DNA of 64,000 nucleotides from Kluyvera intermedia (GCF_034424175.1 NZ_CP139986.1:682001-746000); one strand, 5' to 3'. Shown: positions 37,696 through 47,724, numbered from the stretch's first letter. Notes: generated by a model not told the origin, from the letters alone. Made by a program: numbers and translations.

Positions 37696-38997
37696 ATGGC
37701 TCAAGAAATCGAATTAAAATTTATTATCGACGACGCAGGCGTTGAAGCGCTGCGTGACCACCTACATTCGCTGAACGCGGAACATACGCCGCCAGCTAAA
37801 TTGCTGAATATTTATTACGAAACGGCTGATAACTGGCTGCGCCGCCATGATATGGGGCTGCGTATTCGTGGTGATAACGGTCGTTATGAAATGACCCTGA
37901 AAACGGCCGGTCGCACCGTGGGTGGACTGCATCAGCGCCCGGAATACAACATTGACATCAGTACCCCTGAACTGGCGCTTGACCAGCTTCCGCTAGAAGT
38001 CTGGCCAGATGGCGTAATGCCAGAAGGTTTAGCCGAGCAGGTTCACCCTCTGTTTAGTACCGACTTTAATCGCGAGAAATGGGTCGTCAATCATGGCAAA
38101 AGCCAGATTGAAATCGCGCTCGATCAGGGCGAGGTTAAAGCGGGCGAGCACCAGGAAGCCATTTGTGAACTGGAGCTGGAACTATTGAGTGGCGAAACCG
38201 CTGACGTGTTGGCTCTGGCTCAACAGCTGGCGCAAACCGGCCTGCTGCGTCAAGGCAGTCTGAGCAAAGCGGCGCGTGGCTACCATCTGGCGCAGGGTAA
38301 TCTGGAACGCGAAATCAAACCGTTGACCATTTTAACGCTGCCACCAAAAGCCACGGTGGGTCAGGCGTTTGAAGCTGCGCTGGAAAGTGCCCTGGCCCAT
38401 TGGCAGTACCATGAGGAATTGTGGCTGCGTGGGAAAAAGAAAGCCAAAACTGAGGTGGTCAATGCGTTGGGGCTGGTTCGTCACATCCTGACGTTGTTCG
38501 GCGGTATTGTTCCGCGTAAAGCCAGCGCTCAGTTGCGCGATGGTTTGACCCAGGTGGATGCGCTGATGGCCTCCGGAAACTCCGCCCACGATGCCGTTTT
38601 CTGCCGTGAGACGGCGCTAACCAAGCTGGCCTTTACCGAATGGCTGGTGACGCGTGGCTGGCAGCCGTTCCTCGACGCCAAAGCCGAAGCCAAAATGGCG
38701 GACTCATTCAAACGCTTTGCCGACACTCATCTTTCTCGTCAGGCCGCCGAACTGCGGACGACATTTGCCTACCCGCTGGGCGATAGCTATGCCGATCAGC
38801 TACCGCGCCTGACGCGTGACATCAATACGGTGCAGGTGTTAGCAGGCTACTACGACGCCGAAAAAGCCGAGCGCTGGCTGGCGAACTGGCAGGGCTTACG
38901 TCACGCCATCGAAACGCGTCAGCACATTGAAATTGAGCATTACCGCAATGAAGCGCTGGCGGTTGAACCATTCTGGTTACACAGCGGAAAACGATAA
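37696..38997 (+). CDS. ygiF: inorganic triphosphatase YgiF (CYTH-CHAD)
   Basis: Hydrolyses inorganic triphosphate. 433 residues, E. coli length. The CYTH tunnel domain (1 to about 200) starts with ExExK as E4, E6, K8 in EIELKF. The C-terminal CHAD helical domain (about 220-420) is rich in conserved His/Arg. It is followed by glnE after 21 bases and probably shares its transcript. Confidence 0.96.
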   Translation: MAQEIELKFIIDDAGVEALRDHLHSLNAEHTPPAKLLNIYYETADNWLRRHDMGLRIRGDNGRYEMTLKTAGRTVGGLHQRPEYNIDISTPELALDQLPLEVWPDGVMPEGLAEQVHPLFSTDFNREKWVVNHGKSQIEIALDQGEVKAGEHQEAICELELELLSGETADVLALAQQLAQTGLLRQGSLSKAARGYHLAQGNLEREIKPLTILTLPPKATVGQAFEAALESALAHWQYHEELWLRGKKKAKTEVVNALGLVRHILTLFGGIVPRKASAQLRDGLTQVDALMASGNSAHDAVFCRETALTKLAFTEWLVTRGWQPFLDAKAEAKMADSFKRFADTHLSRQAAELRTTFAYPLGDSYADQLPRLTRDINTVQVLAGYYDAEKAERWLANWQGLRHAIETRQHIEIEHYRNEALAVEPFWLHSGKR

Positions 38998-39018
38998 TTA
39001 ACTTCAGGGAACCCGCGT

Positions 39019-41859
39019 ATGACGCCGCTTTCTTCGCAGTTACAACAGCACTGGCAGACGCTTCGTGAGCGCGCGCCAGAAGCGTTTGCAATGGACTCGC
39101 TCAGCGCCGAAGCGCAGGCTGTTTTCACCTTCAGTGATTTTGTTTCGCAAAGTTTGATGGCGTATCCCGAGTGGCTGACGTCGCTGGAAAGCGACCCTCC
39201 ACAGGCGGATGAGTGGCAGCAGTACGCGGGTTGGCTTAAAGCCGAACTGTCTGAGGTTCATGATGAAGCGGCGCTAATGCGAGCGCTGCGGGTATTTCGT
39301 CGTCGAGTGATGGTGCGTATTGCCTGGGCGCAGGCGCTGTCACAAGTTAGCGAAGAAAATACCCTTCAGCAATTGAGTCATCTGGCGGAGACCTTGATCG
39401 TCCAGGCGCGTAACTGGCTGTACGACGCCTGCTGTCGGGAATGGGGTACGCCATGCAGCGCCGATGGCGTACCACAACCCTTGCTCATCCTCGGGATGGG
39501 TAAGCTGGGCGGCGGCGAACTCAACTTTTCCTCTGATATCGATCTGATTTTTGCCTGGCCCGAACATGGCACGACCCAGGGCGGACGCCGCGAACTGGAT
39601 AATGCTCAGTTCTTTACCCGTCTGGGGCAGCGGCTGATTAAGGCGCTAGACCAACCGACGCAGGATGGTTTTGTCTACCGCGTCGATATGCGTCTGCGCC
39701 CGTTTGGCGACAGCGGCCCGCTGGTGTTGAGTTTTGCCGCGCTGGAAGATTATTACCAGGAGCAAGGGCGCGACTGGGAACGTTATGCGATGGTCAAAGC
39801 GCGGATTATGGGCGATGACGATGGCGTTTACACCAGCGAACTGCGCGCCATGCTGCGACCGTTTGTTTTCCGTCGTTACATCGACTTCAGCGTGATCCAG
39901 TCTCTGCGTAATATGAAAGGGATGATCACCCGTGAAGTTCGTCGCCGGGGCTTGAAAGACAACATCAAGCTAGGTGCGGGCGGGATCCGCGAAATTGAAT
40001 TTATTGTGCAGGTGTTCCAGTTGATTCGGGGAGGCCGCGAACCGTCACTGCAAAGCCGCGCGCTGTTACCCACGCTGTCGGCGATTGAAGCGTTGAATTT
40101 GTTGTCCGAAACGGATGCGCAGGCGCTGCGAGATGCCTATTTGTTTCTGCGTCGTCTGGAAAATCTGCTGCAAAGCATTAACGATGAGCAAACCCAAACC
40201 TTGCCGAGCGATGAGCTGAACCGCGCACGTCTGGCGTGGGGCATGCATCTCACCGATTGGGAATCACTGACTACGCGCCTTGACGCGCTGATGGCGGGTG
40301 TACGCCAGGTCTTCAACGATCTTATCGGCGATGATGAAGAGTCATCACAAGAAGAGCAGTTGTCGGAAGACTGGCGCGAACTGTGGCAGGACACCCTGCA
40401 AGAGGATGATACCCCGGCGGTGTTGGCTCATTTGCGCGATGAGGATCGCCACCATGTCTTGTCGCAGGTCGCTGATTTTCGTAAAGAGCTGGATAAGCGC
40501 ACCATCGGCCCGCGTGGGCGTCAGGTGCTGGATTCCCTGATGCCGCACCTGCTCAGCGAAGTGTGCTCGCGTGAAGACGCGCGGGTGCTGTTGACGCGTA
40601 TTACGCCACTCCTGAGCGGTATCGTTACACGTACCACCTACCTGGAACTGCTCAGCGAATACCCCGGTGCGTTAAAGCATCTTATTCGGCTGTGTGCTGC
40701 CTCGCCGATGGTGGCGAACCAGCTGGCGCGCTATCCGCTGCTGCTGGATGAGTTGCTTGACCCGAGTACTCTGTATCAACCGACGGCAACCGACGCCTAC
40801 CGCGACGAGCTGCGGCAATATTTGCTGCGCGTGCCGGAAGAAGATGAAGAACAACAGCTGGAAGCGCTGCGCCAGTTTAAGCAAGCGCAGCTGCTGCACA
40901 TTGCGGCGGCGGATATCGCCGGTACGCTGCCGGTGATGAAGGTCAGTGACCATCTGACCTGGCTTGCGGAAGCGATGATTGATGCGGTGGTTCAGCAGGC
41001 GTGGGTGCAAATGGTCGCGCGTTACGGTCAACCCACGCATCTGCGCGAGCGCAATGGCCGCGGATTTGCGGTGGTGGGCTACGGCAAGCTGGGCGGTTGG
41101 GAGTTGGGCTACAGTTCAGACCTGGATCTGGTTTTCCTCCATGATTGCCCGATGGACGCGATGACCGACGGTGAACGTGAAATCGACGGTCGTCAGTTCT
41201 ACCTTCGTCTGGCGCAGCGCATTATGCACCTGTTCAGTACCCGTACATCGTCCGGCATTCTGTATGAAGTGGATGCCCGCCTGCGTCCATCCGGCGCGGC
41301 AGGTATGCTGGTGACCACCGCCGAAGCGTTTGCCGATTATCAGCAAAATGAAGCGTGGACGTGGGAGCATCAGGCGCTGGTTCGTGCGCGAGTCGTGTAC
41401 GGTGACCCGCAGCTTCAGCAGCAGTTTGATGCGATTCGTCGGCAAATCCTGACCACCGCGCGTGACGGTGAAGTATTGCAAAAAGAAGTCCGTGAGATGC
41501 GCGAAAAAATGCGCGCCCATCTTAGCGGCAAGCAGCGCGATCGCTTTGATATTAAAGTCGATGCGGGCGGCATTACCGACATTGAATTTATTACCCAGTA
41601 CCTGGTGCTGCGTTATGCGCATGATAAACCTAAGCTGACCCGCTGGTCGGATAACGTGCGTATTCTCGAACTGCTGGCGCAAAACGACATTATGGATGAG
41701 GACGAAGCGCGGGCGTTGACCCATGCTTACACCACATTGCGTGACGCTCTGCATCACCTGGCATTGCAAGAATTACCGGGCAATGTAGGGCAGGAGAGCT
41801 TCACTCAGGAACGCGACCAGGTGAGCGCCAGCTGGCAGAAGTGGCTGGTTCAACCGTGA
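39019..41859 (+). CDS. glnE: glutamine synthetase adenylyltransferase/adenylyl-removing enzyme GlnE
   Basis: Controls glutamine synthetase by adenylylation and deadenylylation. 946 residues, the E. coli length. The N-terminal adenylyl-removing nucleotidyltransferase domain has D173 and D175 in NFSSDIDLIF; the C-terminal adenylyltransferase domain has D701 and D703 in GYSSDLDLVF. Both are intact, so the protein should be bifunctional. It lies between ygiF and hldE in one direction. Confidence 0.97.
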   Translation: MTPLSSQLQQHWQTLRERAPEAFAMDSLSAEAQAVFTFSDFVSQSLMAYPEWLTSLESDPPQADEWQQYAGWLKAELSEVHDEAALMRALRVFRRRVMVRIAWAQALSQVSEENTLQQLSHLAETLIVQARNWLYDACCREWGTPCSADGVPQPLLILGMGKLGGGELNFSSDIDLIFAWPEHGTTQGGRRELDNAQFFTRLGQRLIKALDQPTQDGFVYRVDMRLRPFGDSGPLVLSFAALEDYYQEQGRDWERYAMVKARIMGDDDGVYTSELRAMLRPFVFRRYIDFSVIQSLRNMKGMITREVRRRGLKDNIKLGAGGIREIEFIVQVFQLIRGGREPSLQSRALLPTLSAIEALNLLSETDAQALRDAYLFLRRLENLLQSINDEQTQTLPSDELNRARLAWGMHLTDWESLTTRLDALMAGVRQVFNDLIGDDEESSQEEQLSEDWRELWQDTLQEDDTPAVLAHLRDEDRHHVLSQVADFRKELDKRTIGPRGRQVLDSLMPHLLSEVCSREDARVLLTRITPLLSGIVTRTTYLELLSEYPGALKHLIRLCAASPMVANQLARYPLLLDELLDPSTLYQPTATDAYRDELRQYLLRVPEEDEEQQLEALRQFKQAQLLHIAAADIAGTLPVMKVSDHLTWLAEAMIDAVVQQAWVQMVARYGQPTHLRERNGRGFAVVGYGKLGGWELGYSSDLDLVFLHDCPMDAMTDGEREIDGRQFYLRLAQRIMHLFSTRTSSGILYEVDARLRPSGAAGMLVTTAEAFADYQQNEAWTWEHQALVRARVVYGDPQLQQQFDAIRRQILTTARDGEVLQKEVREMREKMRAHLSGKQRDRFDIKVDAGGITDIEFITQYLVLRYAHDKPKLTRWSDNVRILELLAQNDIMDEDEARALTHAYTTLRDALHHLALQELPGNVGQESFTQERDQVSASWQKWLVQP

Positions 41860-41905
41860 AATGTGCTATTATCGCGCGAAATTTTGATTCTCTTTGGAGA
41901 CAAGA

Positions 41906-43339
41906 ATGAAAGTAACGCTGCCGGAATTTGAACGCGCAGGAGTGATGGTGGTTGGCGATGTGATGCTGGATCGCTACTGGTATGGCCCAACCAGCCGTAT
42001 TTCCCCGGAAGCCCCGGTACCCGTGGTGAAAGTGGAAACTATCGAAGAACGTCCTGGCGGCGCGGCAAACGTGGCGATGAACATTGCCTCTTTGGGCGCA
42101 GGTTCTCGCCTTGTAGGCCTGACCGGTATTGACGATGCGGCACGTGCGTTAAATAAAGCGCTGGCCGACGTTAACGTCAAATGCGATTTCGTTTCCGTGC
42201 CGACGCATCCAACGATCACCAAGCTGCGCGTGCTGTCACGTAACCAGCAGCTGATTCGTCTGGATTTTGAAGAAGGCTTTGCTGGCGTTGATCCCCAGCC
42301 GCTACACGATCGTATTCAAAGCGGCCTGCCGAACGTTGGTGCGCTGGTGCTTTCCGACTATGCCAAAGGCGCGCTGGAAAGTGTGCAGCAGATGATTCAA
42401 CTGGCGCGTCAAGCGAAGGTTCCGGTACTGATCGACCCGAAAGGAACGGAATTTGAACGCTATCGCGGTGCCACGCTGCTTACGCCAAACCTTTCCGAAT
42501 TCGAAGCGGTAGTGGGTAAGTGTAAAACCGAAGAAGAATTGGTTGAGCGCGGCATGCAGTTGATTGCTGATTTCGACCTGTCTGCACTGTTGGTGACCCG
42601 CTCCGAGCAGGGCATGACGCTGCTGCAACCGGGCAAAGCACCTCTGCATCAACCGACTCAGGCGCAGGAAGTGTATGACGTGACCGGTGCTGGTGATACG
42701 GTTATTGGTGTACTGGCGGCGACGCTGGCGTCAGGGAAAAGTCTGGAAGAAGCCTGCTTCTTCGCCAATGCGGCGGCAGGTGTGGTGGTCGGCAAGCTGG
42801 GGACCTCTACCGTTTCGCCAATCGAGCTGGAAAACGCCGTGCGCGGTCGTGCTGACACCGGCTTTGGTGTCATGAGCGAAGAAGAACTCAAACATGCTGT
42901 CGCTGCTGCACGTCGTCGCGGTGAGAAAGTGGTGATGACCAATGGTGTGTTCGACATTCTGCACGCGGGCCACGTCTCTTATCTGGCGAATGCGCGCAAG
43001 CTGGGCGATCGTCTAATCGTAGCGGTGAACAGTGATGCGTCGACTAAGCGCTTGAAAGGTGAATCCCGTCCGGTAAACCCGCTGGATCAGCGAATGATCG
43101 TGCTGGGTGCGCTGGAATCCGTCGACTGGGTCGTGTCATTTGAAGAAGATACGCCGCAGCGTCTGATTGCGGGGATCCTGCCGGATCGTCTGGTGAAAGG
43201 CGGCGACTATAAGCCAGAGCAAATTGCCGGTAGTGAAGAAGTGTGGGCGAACGGCGGTGAAGTGTTGGTGCTGAACTTTGAAGATGGTTGTTCAACTACC
43301 AATATTATTAAGAAAATTCAGAAGGATAGCGGGAAGTAA
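41906..43339 (+). CDS. hldE: bifunctional heptose kinase/adenylyltransferase HldE
   Basis: Makes ADP-heptose for the LPS inner core. 477 residues. The N-terminal ribokinase-like domain (1 to about 318) has GGAANVAMNIASLG and the catalytic DVTGAGDTVIG; the C-terminal nucleotidyltransferase has TNGVFDILHAGHVSYL. The ATG at 41906 follows TTGGAGAC; an in-frame TTG at 41894 is not needed. It is the last gene of the ygiF-glnE-hldE run. Confidence 0.97.
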   Translation: MKVTLPEFERAGVMVVGDVMLDRYWYGPTSRISPEAPVPVVKVETIEERPGGAANVAMNIASLGAGSRLVGLTGIDDAARALNKALADVNVKCDFVSVPTHPTITKLRVLSRNQQLIRLDFEEGFAGVDPQPLHDRIQSGLPNVGALVLSDYAKGALESVQQMIQLARQAKVPVLIDPKGTEFERYRGATLLTPNLSEFEAVVGKCKTEEELVERGMQLIADFDLSALLVTRSEQGMTLLQPGKAPLHQPTQAQEVYDVTGAGDTVIGVLAATLASGKSLEEACFFANAAAGVVVGKLGTSTVSPIELENAVRGRADTGFGVMSEEELKHAVAAARRRGEKVVMTNGVFDILHAGHVSYLANARKLGDRLIVAVNSDASTKRLKGESRPVNPLDQRMIVLGALESVDWVVSFEEDTPQRLIAGILPDRLVKGGDYKPEQIAGSEEVWANGGEVLVLNFEDGCSTTNIIKKIQKDSGK

Positions 43340-43353
43340 CGCTTCGCGTTTTT

Positions 43354-43440
43354 CCCTCACCCTAACCCTCTCCCTAAGGGAGAGGGGACCGTTCGGTTTT
43401 CTCCCTCGCCCCTATGGGGAGAGGGCCGGGGTGAGGGGGA
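43354..43440. repeat. paired CCCTCACCC palindrome after hldE
   Basis: tccctcaccctaaccctctc and the inverted gagggccggggtgaggggga are arms of a large stem, with an internal ctccctaagggagaggg and ctccctcgcccctatggggagag. This is a dispersed enteric-type repeat between the convergent hldE and ubiK. Confidence 0.75.
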
Positions 43441-43446
43441 AGTACT

Positions 43447-43716
43447 TTACTCTTTACCGTCTACAACCGGGGTAGCCGCACGGCTCTCCAGCTCGCTAAT
43501 TCGCTGCTCCAGCAACGCCAGCTTCTCACGAGTCCGCAGCAGAACCTGCGTTTGCACGTCAAATTCCTCGCGGCTCACCACGTCAAGACGCGTCAGCTGT
43601 GACTGAATCACCTGGCGGACTTTCTTTTCAACATCATCACCAAATTCACGCAGGCCTTTTGGCATGGATTCGTGTACCTGGCGAGCGATCTGTTCAATTT
43701 TCTTCGGGTCGATCAT
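43447..43716 (-). CDS. ubiK: ubiquinone biosynthesis accessory factor UbiK
   Basis: An 89-residue protein formerly YqiC, which binds UbiJ and helps aerobic coenzyme Q synthesis. It is nearly all helix, with a C-terminal coiled coil (about 50-78, LRTREKLALLEQRISELESR). The start at 43716 (MIDPKKIEQIARQVHESMP) has a CAGGGAAA site; an in-frame ATG at 43803 precedes an unsupported extension. It is divergent from ribB. Confidence 0.92.
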   Translation of the reverse strand: MIDPKKIEQIARQVHESMPKGLREFGDDVEKKVRQVIQSQLTRLDVVSREEFDVQTQVLLRTREKLALLEQRISELESRAATPVVDGKE

Positions 43717-43838
43717 CTGTGTTTCCCTGATTCTGTCGGCGTTACCGCTATTGTAGTGTCTTCTCCGGGTACGATAAACCAGAATTGTGCGAAGCTTATG
43801 CATTGCCGAAGATAATCAATAGCGTTATAGTAAGTACG

Positions 43839-43988
43839 CTTATTCTCAGGGCGGGGCGAAATTCCCCACCGGCGGTAAATCAGCTACGGCTGAAAGCCCG
43901 CGAGCGCTTCTTGTGAAAATGAGAAGGTCAGCAGATCCGGTGTAATTCCGGGGCCGACGGTTAGAGTCCGGATGGGAGAGAGTAACGA
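43839..43988 (+). ncRNA. FMN riboswitch (RFN element) of ribB
   Basis: The typical conserved blocks occur in order: TCTCAGGGCGGGGCGAAATT, CCCCACCGGCGGTAAAT, AGCCCGCGAGCG, GGTCAGCAGATCCGGTGTAA, TTCCGGGGCCGACGGTTAGA and GTCCGGATGGGAGAGAGTA. It lies about 105 bases before the ribB ATG, as in the E. coli ribB leader (SroG). Confidence 0.97.
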
Positions 43989-44092
43989 TCCAGTCGGGTT
44001 TGCGCCCGCTCGCGTTATCTATTAGCCGTTTATCGGCACTCCTAAGACTGCCCTGATTCTGGTAACCATAATATTAATGAGGTTTTTTTACC

Positions 44093-44746
44093 ATGAATCA
44101 GACGCTACTTTCCTCTTTTGGTACTTCTTTCGAACGCGTTGAAAACGCATTGATTGCTCTGCGTGAAGGTCGCGGTGCGATGGTGCTGGACGACGAAGAT
44201 CGCGAGAACGAAGGCGACATGATCTTTGCCGCCGAAAACATGACCGTTGAACAAATGGCGCTGACTATCCGTCACGGAAGCGGCATCGTTTGTCTGTGCC
44301 TGACCGATGAACATCGTAAACAGCTGGATCTGCCGATGATGGTGGAAAACAACACCAGCGCTTACGGTACCGGTTTTACGGTCACCATCGAAGCCGCACA
44401 TGGCGTGACGACCGGCGTTTCCGCCGCTGACCGCCTGACCACCGTTCGTGCGGCGATTGCCGATAACGCAAAACCGTCAGACCTCAACCGCCCGGGCCAC
44501 GTTTTCCCGCTGCGCGCGCAACCGGGCGGCGTACTGACCCGTGGTGGTCACACTGAAGCGACTATCGATCTGGTGAGCCTTGCAGGCTTTAAACCGGCTG
44601 GCGTATTGTGTGAACTGACCAATGACGATGGCACCATGGCGCGTGCGCCAGAGTGCATCAAGTTTGCGAAGGAACATAATATGGCGCTGGTGACCATCGA
44701 AGATCTGGTGGCTTACCGTCGTGAACACGAGCGCAAAGCAAGCTAA
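44093..44746 (+). CDS. ribB: 3,4-dihydroxy-2-butanone-4-phosphate synthase RibB
   Basis: Makes the four-carbon unit of riboflavin from ribulose-5-phosphate. 217 residues. The acidic metal-binding loop DDEDRENEGDM (about 33-43) and the RHGSGIVCLCLTDE and RPGHVFPLRA segments are present. A monofunctional enzyme with no GTP cyclohydrolase II fusion. Expression should be set by the FMN riboswitch upstream. Confidence 0.97.
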   Translation: MNQTLLSSFGTSFERVENALIALREGRGAMVLDDEDRENEGDMIFAAENMTVEQMALTIRHGSGIVCLCLTDEHRKQLDLPMMVENNTSAYGTGFTVTIEAAHGVTTGVSAADRLTTVRAAIADNAKPSDLNRPGHVFPLRAQPGGVLTRGGHTEATIDLVSLAGFKPAGVLCELTNDDGTMARAPECIKFAKEHNMALVTIEDLVAYRREHERKAS

Positions 44747-44763
44747 TTACGCTCTGTTACGAA

Positions 44764-44797
44764 GAAGCCCGGCTGCATCTGCGCCGGGCTTTTTTTA
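44764..44797 (+). terminator. ribB terminator
   Basis: GAAGCCCGGC-tgcatctgc-GCCGGGCTTT with T7, 18 bases after the stop. Confidence 0.9.
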
Positions 44798-44803
44798 TCG
44801 CTG

Positions 44804-45577
44804 TTAGCCAATCCCCATCGATTGCAATGCCACCAGACTCATCCCCATCACCGACATTCCGCACAGCACGCCGTAGCTTGGGTTGTTGTTGGGATCGATC
44901 TCTTTCGCCAGCGGCATGAGTTCATCAACGGAAAGCGCGACCATAATCCCGGCAACGGCGGCCATAATCGAGGCCATCAGTACTGGCGACATCATGCTGC
45001 CAAGGATTGCCCAGGCCAATACGCCGCCGAGGATTTCGGCCATCCCGGAGATCCCTGCCCAGAATACTGCTTTACGTTTTGAACCCGTTGCAGCATAAAC
45101 GGGCCCAGCAACCGCCAGCCCTTCAGGAATATTGTGCAACGCGACGGCGAGCGCAATACCGAAGCCCAGCTCCAGGTTATTGCTCGCAGTAACGTAGGTG
45201 GCGATACCTTCCGGGAAGTTATGCAGGCTGATACCGAGCGTCAACAAAACCGCCGTGCGGCGAATATTTCGCGGCAACGGTGGATTGGTTTTCTGCATGA
45301 GATCTTGCGGATGCGCATGCGGCAGCACGCGATCCAGCGCGAAGTAGCCGATAAGCCCGATGACAAACATGCTGTAACCCAGCACCGGCGACATGCCTTC
45401 AGTGCCTAGCGCGGCGGGAAGCATCTCCATCAATGAGATCAGCAGCATGATCCCAGCGGCAAAACCGAGTGAAAAAGCCAGCACCCGGTTTGAGGGTTTT
45501 TGTCCAATTACGCCGAGGATGGCGCCAATAAACGTGGCGGCTCCTGCCAGTAATGTCAGAATTAGCGGTACCGACAT
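44804..45577 (-). CDS. zupT: ZIP-family divalent metal transporter ZupT
   Basis: Imports zinc and other divalent metals (Fe, Mn, Co) across the inner membrane. 257 residues, eight hydrophobic segments. Two metal-binding helices carry HNFPEGIATYV and HNIPEGLAVAG, the ZIP signature pair. No His-rich loop is seen. A Fur-like palindrome lies just upstream of its ATG. Confidence 0.95.
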   Translation of the reverse strand: MSVPLILTLLAGAATFIGAILGVIGQKPSNRVLAFSLGFAAGIMLLISLMEMLPAALGTEGMSPVLGYSMFVIGLIGYFALDRVLPHAHPQDLMQKTNPPLPRNIRRTAVLLTLGISLHNFPEGIATYVTASNNLELGFGIALAVALHNIPEGLAVAGPVYAATGSKRKAVFWAGISGMAEILGGVLAWAILGSMMSPVLMASIMAAVAGIMVALSVDELMPLAKEIDPNNNPSYGVLCGMSVMGMSLVALQSMGIG

Positions 45578-45590
45578 CGCTTACTCCTTA

Positions 45591-45610
45591 TGATAATGAT
45601 TATCATTCAT
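45591..45610. promoter_or_regulatory. candidate Fur box upstream of zupT
   Basis: TGATAATGATTATCATTCAT matches most of GATAATGATAATCATTATC. It sits 14 bases upstream of the zupT start codon, overlapping the likely 5' UTR, and is also within the zupT-ygiD divergent gap. Confidence 0.65.
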
Positions 45611-45771
45611 AATATTTAAATTTGTGATTTATGGCGAGAGGCGCAGGCATTCTTTACCTCATCCTTACATTCAAATTTTCTGAAGATCATCATCACGCTT
45701 ATCTGAGTTTATCCTCACGGAAAACAGGTTAATGTGGTGTTATTCAATTATGCCTCTGGAAGGATAACATC

Positions 45772-46560
45772 ATGTCTCGTAGCCGAATGCCAGCACTGTT
45801 TTTAGGTCATGGTAGCCCGATGAATGTACTGGAAGATAACCTCTACACCCGTACCTGGCAGCACCTCGGCGAGACCCTGCCGCGTCCGAAAGCGATTGTT
45901 GTCGTTTCCGCGCACTGGTTCACCCGGGGAACCGGGGTAACGGCGATGGAAACACCGAAAACAATCCACGATTTCGGCGGTTTCCCTCAGGCGCTGTATG
46001 ACACCCATTACCCGGCGCCGGGTTCCCCAGAGCTTGCACAGAAACTGGTAGAACTGCTGTCGCCGGTTCCTGTCGCGTTGGATACCGAAGCCTGGGGCTT
46101 TGACCATGGTTCGTGGGGCGTGCTGATAAAGATGTACCCCAACGCGGATATCCCGATGGTGCAACTGAGCGTTGACAGCACCAAACCGGCGGCCTGGCAT
46201 CTGGAGATGGGGCGTAAGCTCGCCAGTTTGCGCGATGAAGGGATTATGCTGGTGGCAAGCGGTAACGTGGTGCATAACCTGCGTACTGCAAAATGGCACG
46301 GTGATTCTGAACCCTATCCGTGGGCCACGTCGTTTAACGATTATGTGAAAGCGAATCTGCAGTGGAAAGGGCCGGTTGAGCAACATCCGTTGGCTCGCTA
46401 TCTGGAGTATGAAGGTGGTGCGTTATCTAACCCAACGGCGGATCACTTCCTGCCGCTGCTCTACGTCTTAGGCGCGTGGGATGGCGAAGAACCCATCACG
46501 ATCCCGGTAGACGGTATCGAAATGGGTTCCTTAAGCATGCTGTCAGTGCTGGTAGGTTAA
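45772..46560 (+). CDS. ygiD: 4,5-DOPA-extradiol-dioxygenase YgiD
   Basis: A LigB-type extradiol dioxygenase of 262 residues that cleaves DOPA in vitro for the E. coli form. Metal-ligand histidine motifs LGHGSPMN, VVSAHWF and GNVVHNL are visible. The ATG follows AAGGATAAC. The zupT-ygiD pair and the convergent ygiC (3-base gap) match E. coli order. The natural substrate is not known. Confidence 0.93.
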   Translation: MSRSRMPALFLGHGSPMNVLEDNLYTRTWQHLGETLPRPKAIVVVSAHWFTRGTGVTAMETPKTIHDFGGFPQALYDTHYPAPGSPELAQKLVELLSPVPVALDTEAWGFDHGSWGVLIKMYPNADIPMVQLSVDSTKPAAWHLEMGRKLASLRDEGIMLVASGNVVHNLRTAKWHGDSEPYPWATSFNDYVKANLQWKGPVEQHPLARYLEYEGGALSNPTADHFLPLLYVLGAWDGEEPITIPVDGIEMGSLSMLSVLVG

Positions 46561-46563
46561 CGG

Positions 46564-47724
46564 CTACTCGACGAAAATGTGCGGATAGAAGCGCGACAGA
46601 TCCTGCGTGATCAGCGCTCTGTCCTCACGGATCCCAATGCCAGCTGGCTGGTCATTGATAAGCCAGCTGCCAATCAACATGTAGCTATCGCCAAACTTTG
46701 GCAACTGATAGAACTGCTGGACGATCATCCCTTCTTCGCCATACGGGCCTTCCACCTGTTCGATGGTTTTGCCGTTTTCGACGATCGAGATATTGGCACC
46801 TTCGCGGGAGAATATTGGCTTCACCACAAATTTGTCCATCGGTGGATGATTGTCTTCCGCGAAGTAGGCTGGCAACAGGTTCGGGTGATCCGGGAACATT
46901 TCCCACAGCATTGGCAACAGTGCTTTGTTTGAGATGATGCTCTTCCACGCCGGTTCCAGCCAGCGTACGCCCGCATCCTCCAGCTTGGTGGAGAACATCT
47001 CGCGCAGCATGTATTCCCAAGGGTAGAGCTTGAACAGATTACCAATCACCTGATCCTGAAGATCGGTAAACTGGCCTTTCTCGCCCAGGCCAAGTTCGTC
47101 AATATAAAGGAACTCTGTTGCCACTTCCGCTTCTGCCGCACAATCCTGCAGATATTGCACCGTACCACGATCTTCAACGGTGTCCTGGCAGCAGGTCAGA
47201 TGCAGCAACTGGAAGCCGTGCTGCTCACGCAGTTCGGTAAAGCGCTCGATTAACTTTTCCTGCAGGCTGTTGAACTGGTCGCTGCCTTCCGGCAGGTTTC
47301 CTGCGTTCAGCTGATCTTCCAGCCAGATCCATTGGAAAAATGCCGCTTCATACAGTGAGGTTGGCGTATCGGCGTTATTCTCTAAAAGCTTCGGCTCGCC
47401 GGTGCCATCCCACGCCAGGTCAAGGCGCGAGTAGAGCGATGGCTGTTGCGTTTGCCATGACTGACGCACAAAGCCCCAGGTGTGTTTTGGAATGCGGAAT
47501 TTTGCCATCAGTTCATCGCTGGCAATAACCTTGTCGACCACTTTCAGGCACAGCTGGTGCAGTTCGGCGGTGACATCTTCCAGTTTTTCTACCTGGGCAA
47601 GCGTCAGCTTGTAATAGGCTTCTTCACTCCAGTACGGTTCACCGTACATGGTGTGGAAGTTAAAGCCGTATTCAGTCGCTTTTTCACGCCAATCCGGGCG
47701 CTCAACAATACTGACTCTTTCCAT
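46564..47724 (-). CDS. ygiC: glutathionylspermidine synthase-like ATP-grasp protein YgiC
   Basis: 386 residues with the C-terminal synthetase fold of glutathionylspermidine synthase (ATP-grasp), without the amidase half. Conserved segments include LDLAWDGTGEPKLLENNADT (nucleotide/metal region), FVVKPIFSREGANI and PYGEEGMIVQQ. It could ligate an amine to a peptide or thiol acid; the reaction is not proven. It starts 4 bases after ygiB, so the two are an operon. Confidence 0.92.
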   Translation of the reverse strand: MERVSIVERPDWREKATEYGFNFHTMYGEPYWSEEAYYKLTLAQVEKLEDVTAELHQLCLKVVDKVIASDELMAKFRIPKHTWGFVRQSWQTQQPSLYSRLDLAWDGTGEPKLLENNADTPTSLYEAAFFQWIWLEDQLNAGNLPEGSDQFNSLQEKLIERFTELREQHGFQLLHLTCCQDTVEDRGTVQYLQDCAAEAEVATEFLYIDELGLGEKGQFTDLQDQVIGNLFKLYPWEYMLREMFSTKLEDAGVRWLEPAWKSIISNKALLPMLWEMFPDHPNLLPAYFAEDNHPPMDKFVVKPIFSREGANISIVENGKTIEQVEGPYGEEGMIVQQFYQLPKFGDSYMLIGSWLINDQPAGIGIREDRALITQDLSRFYPHIFVE

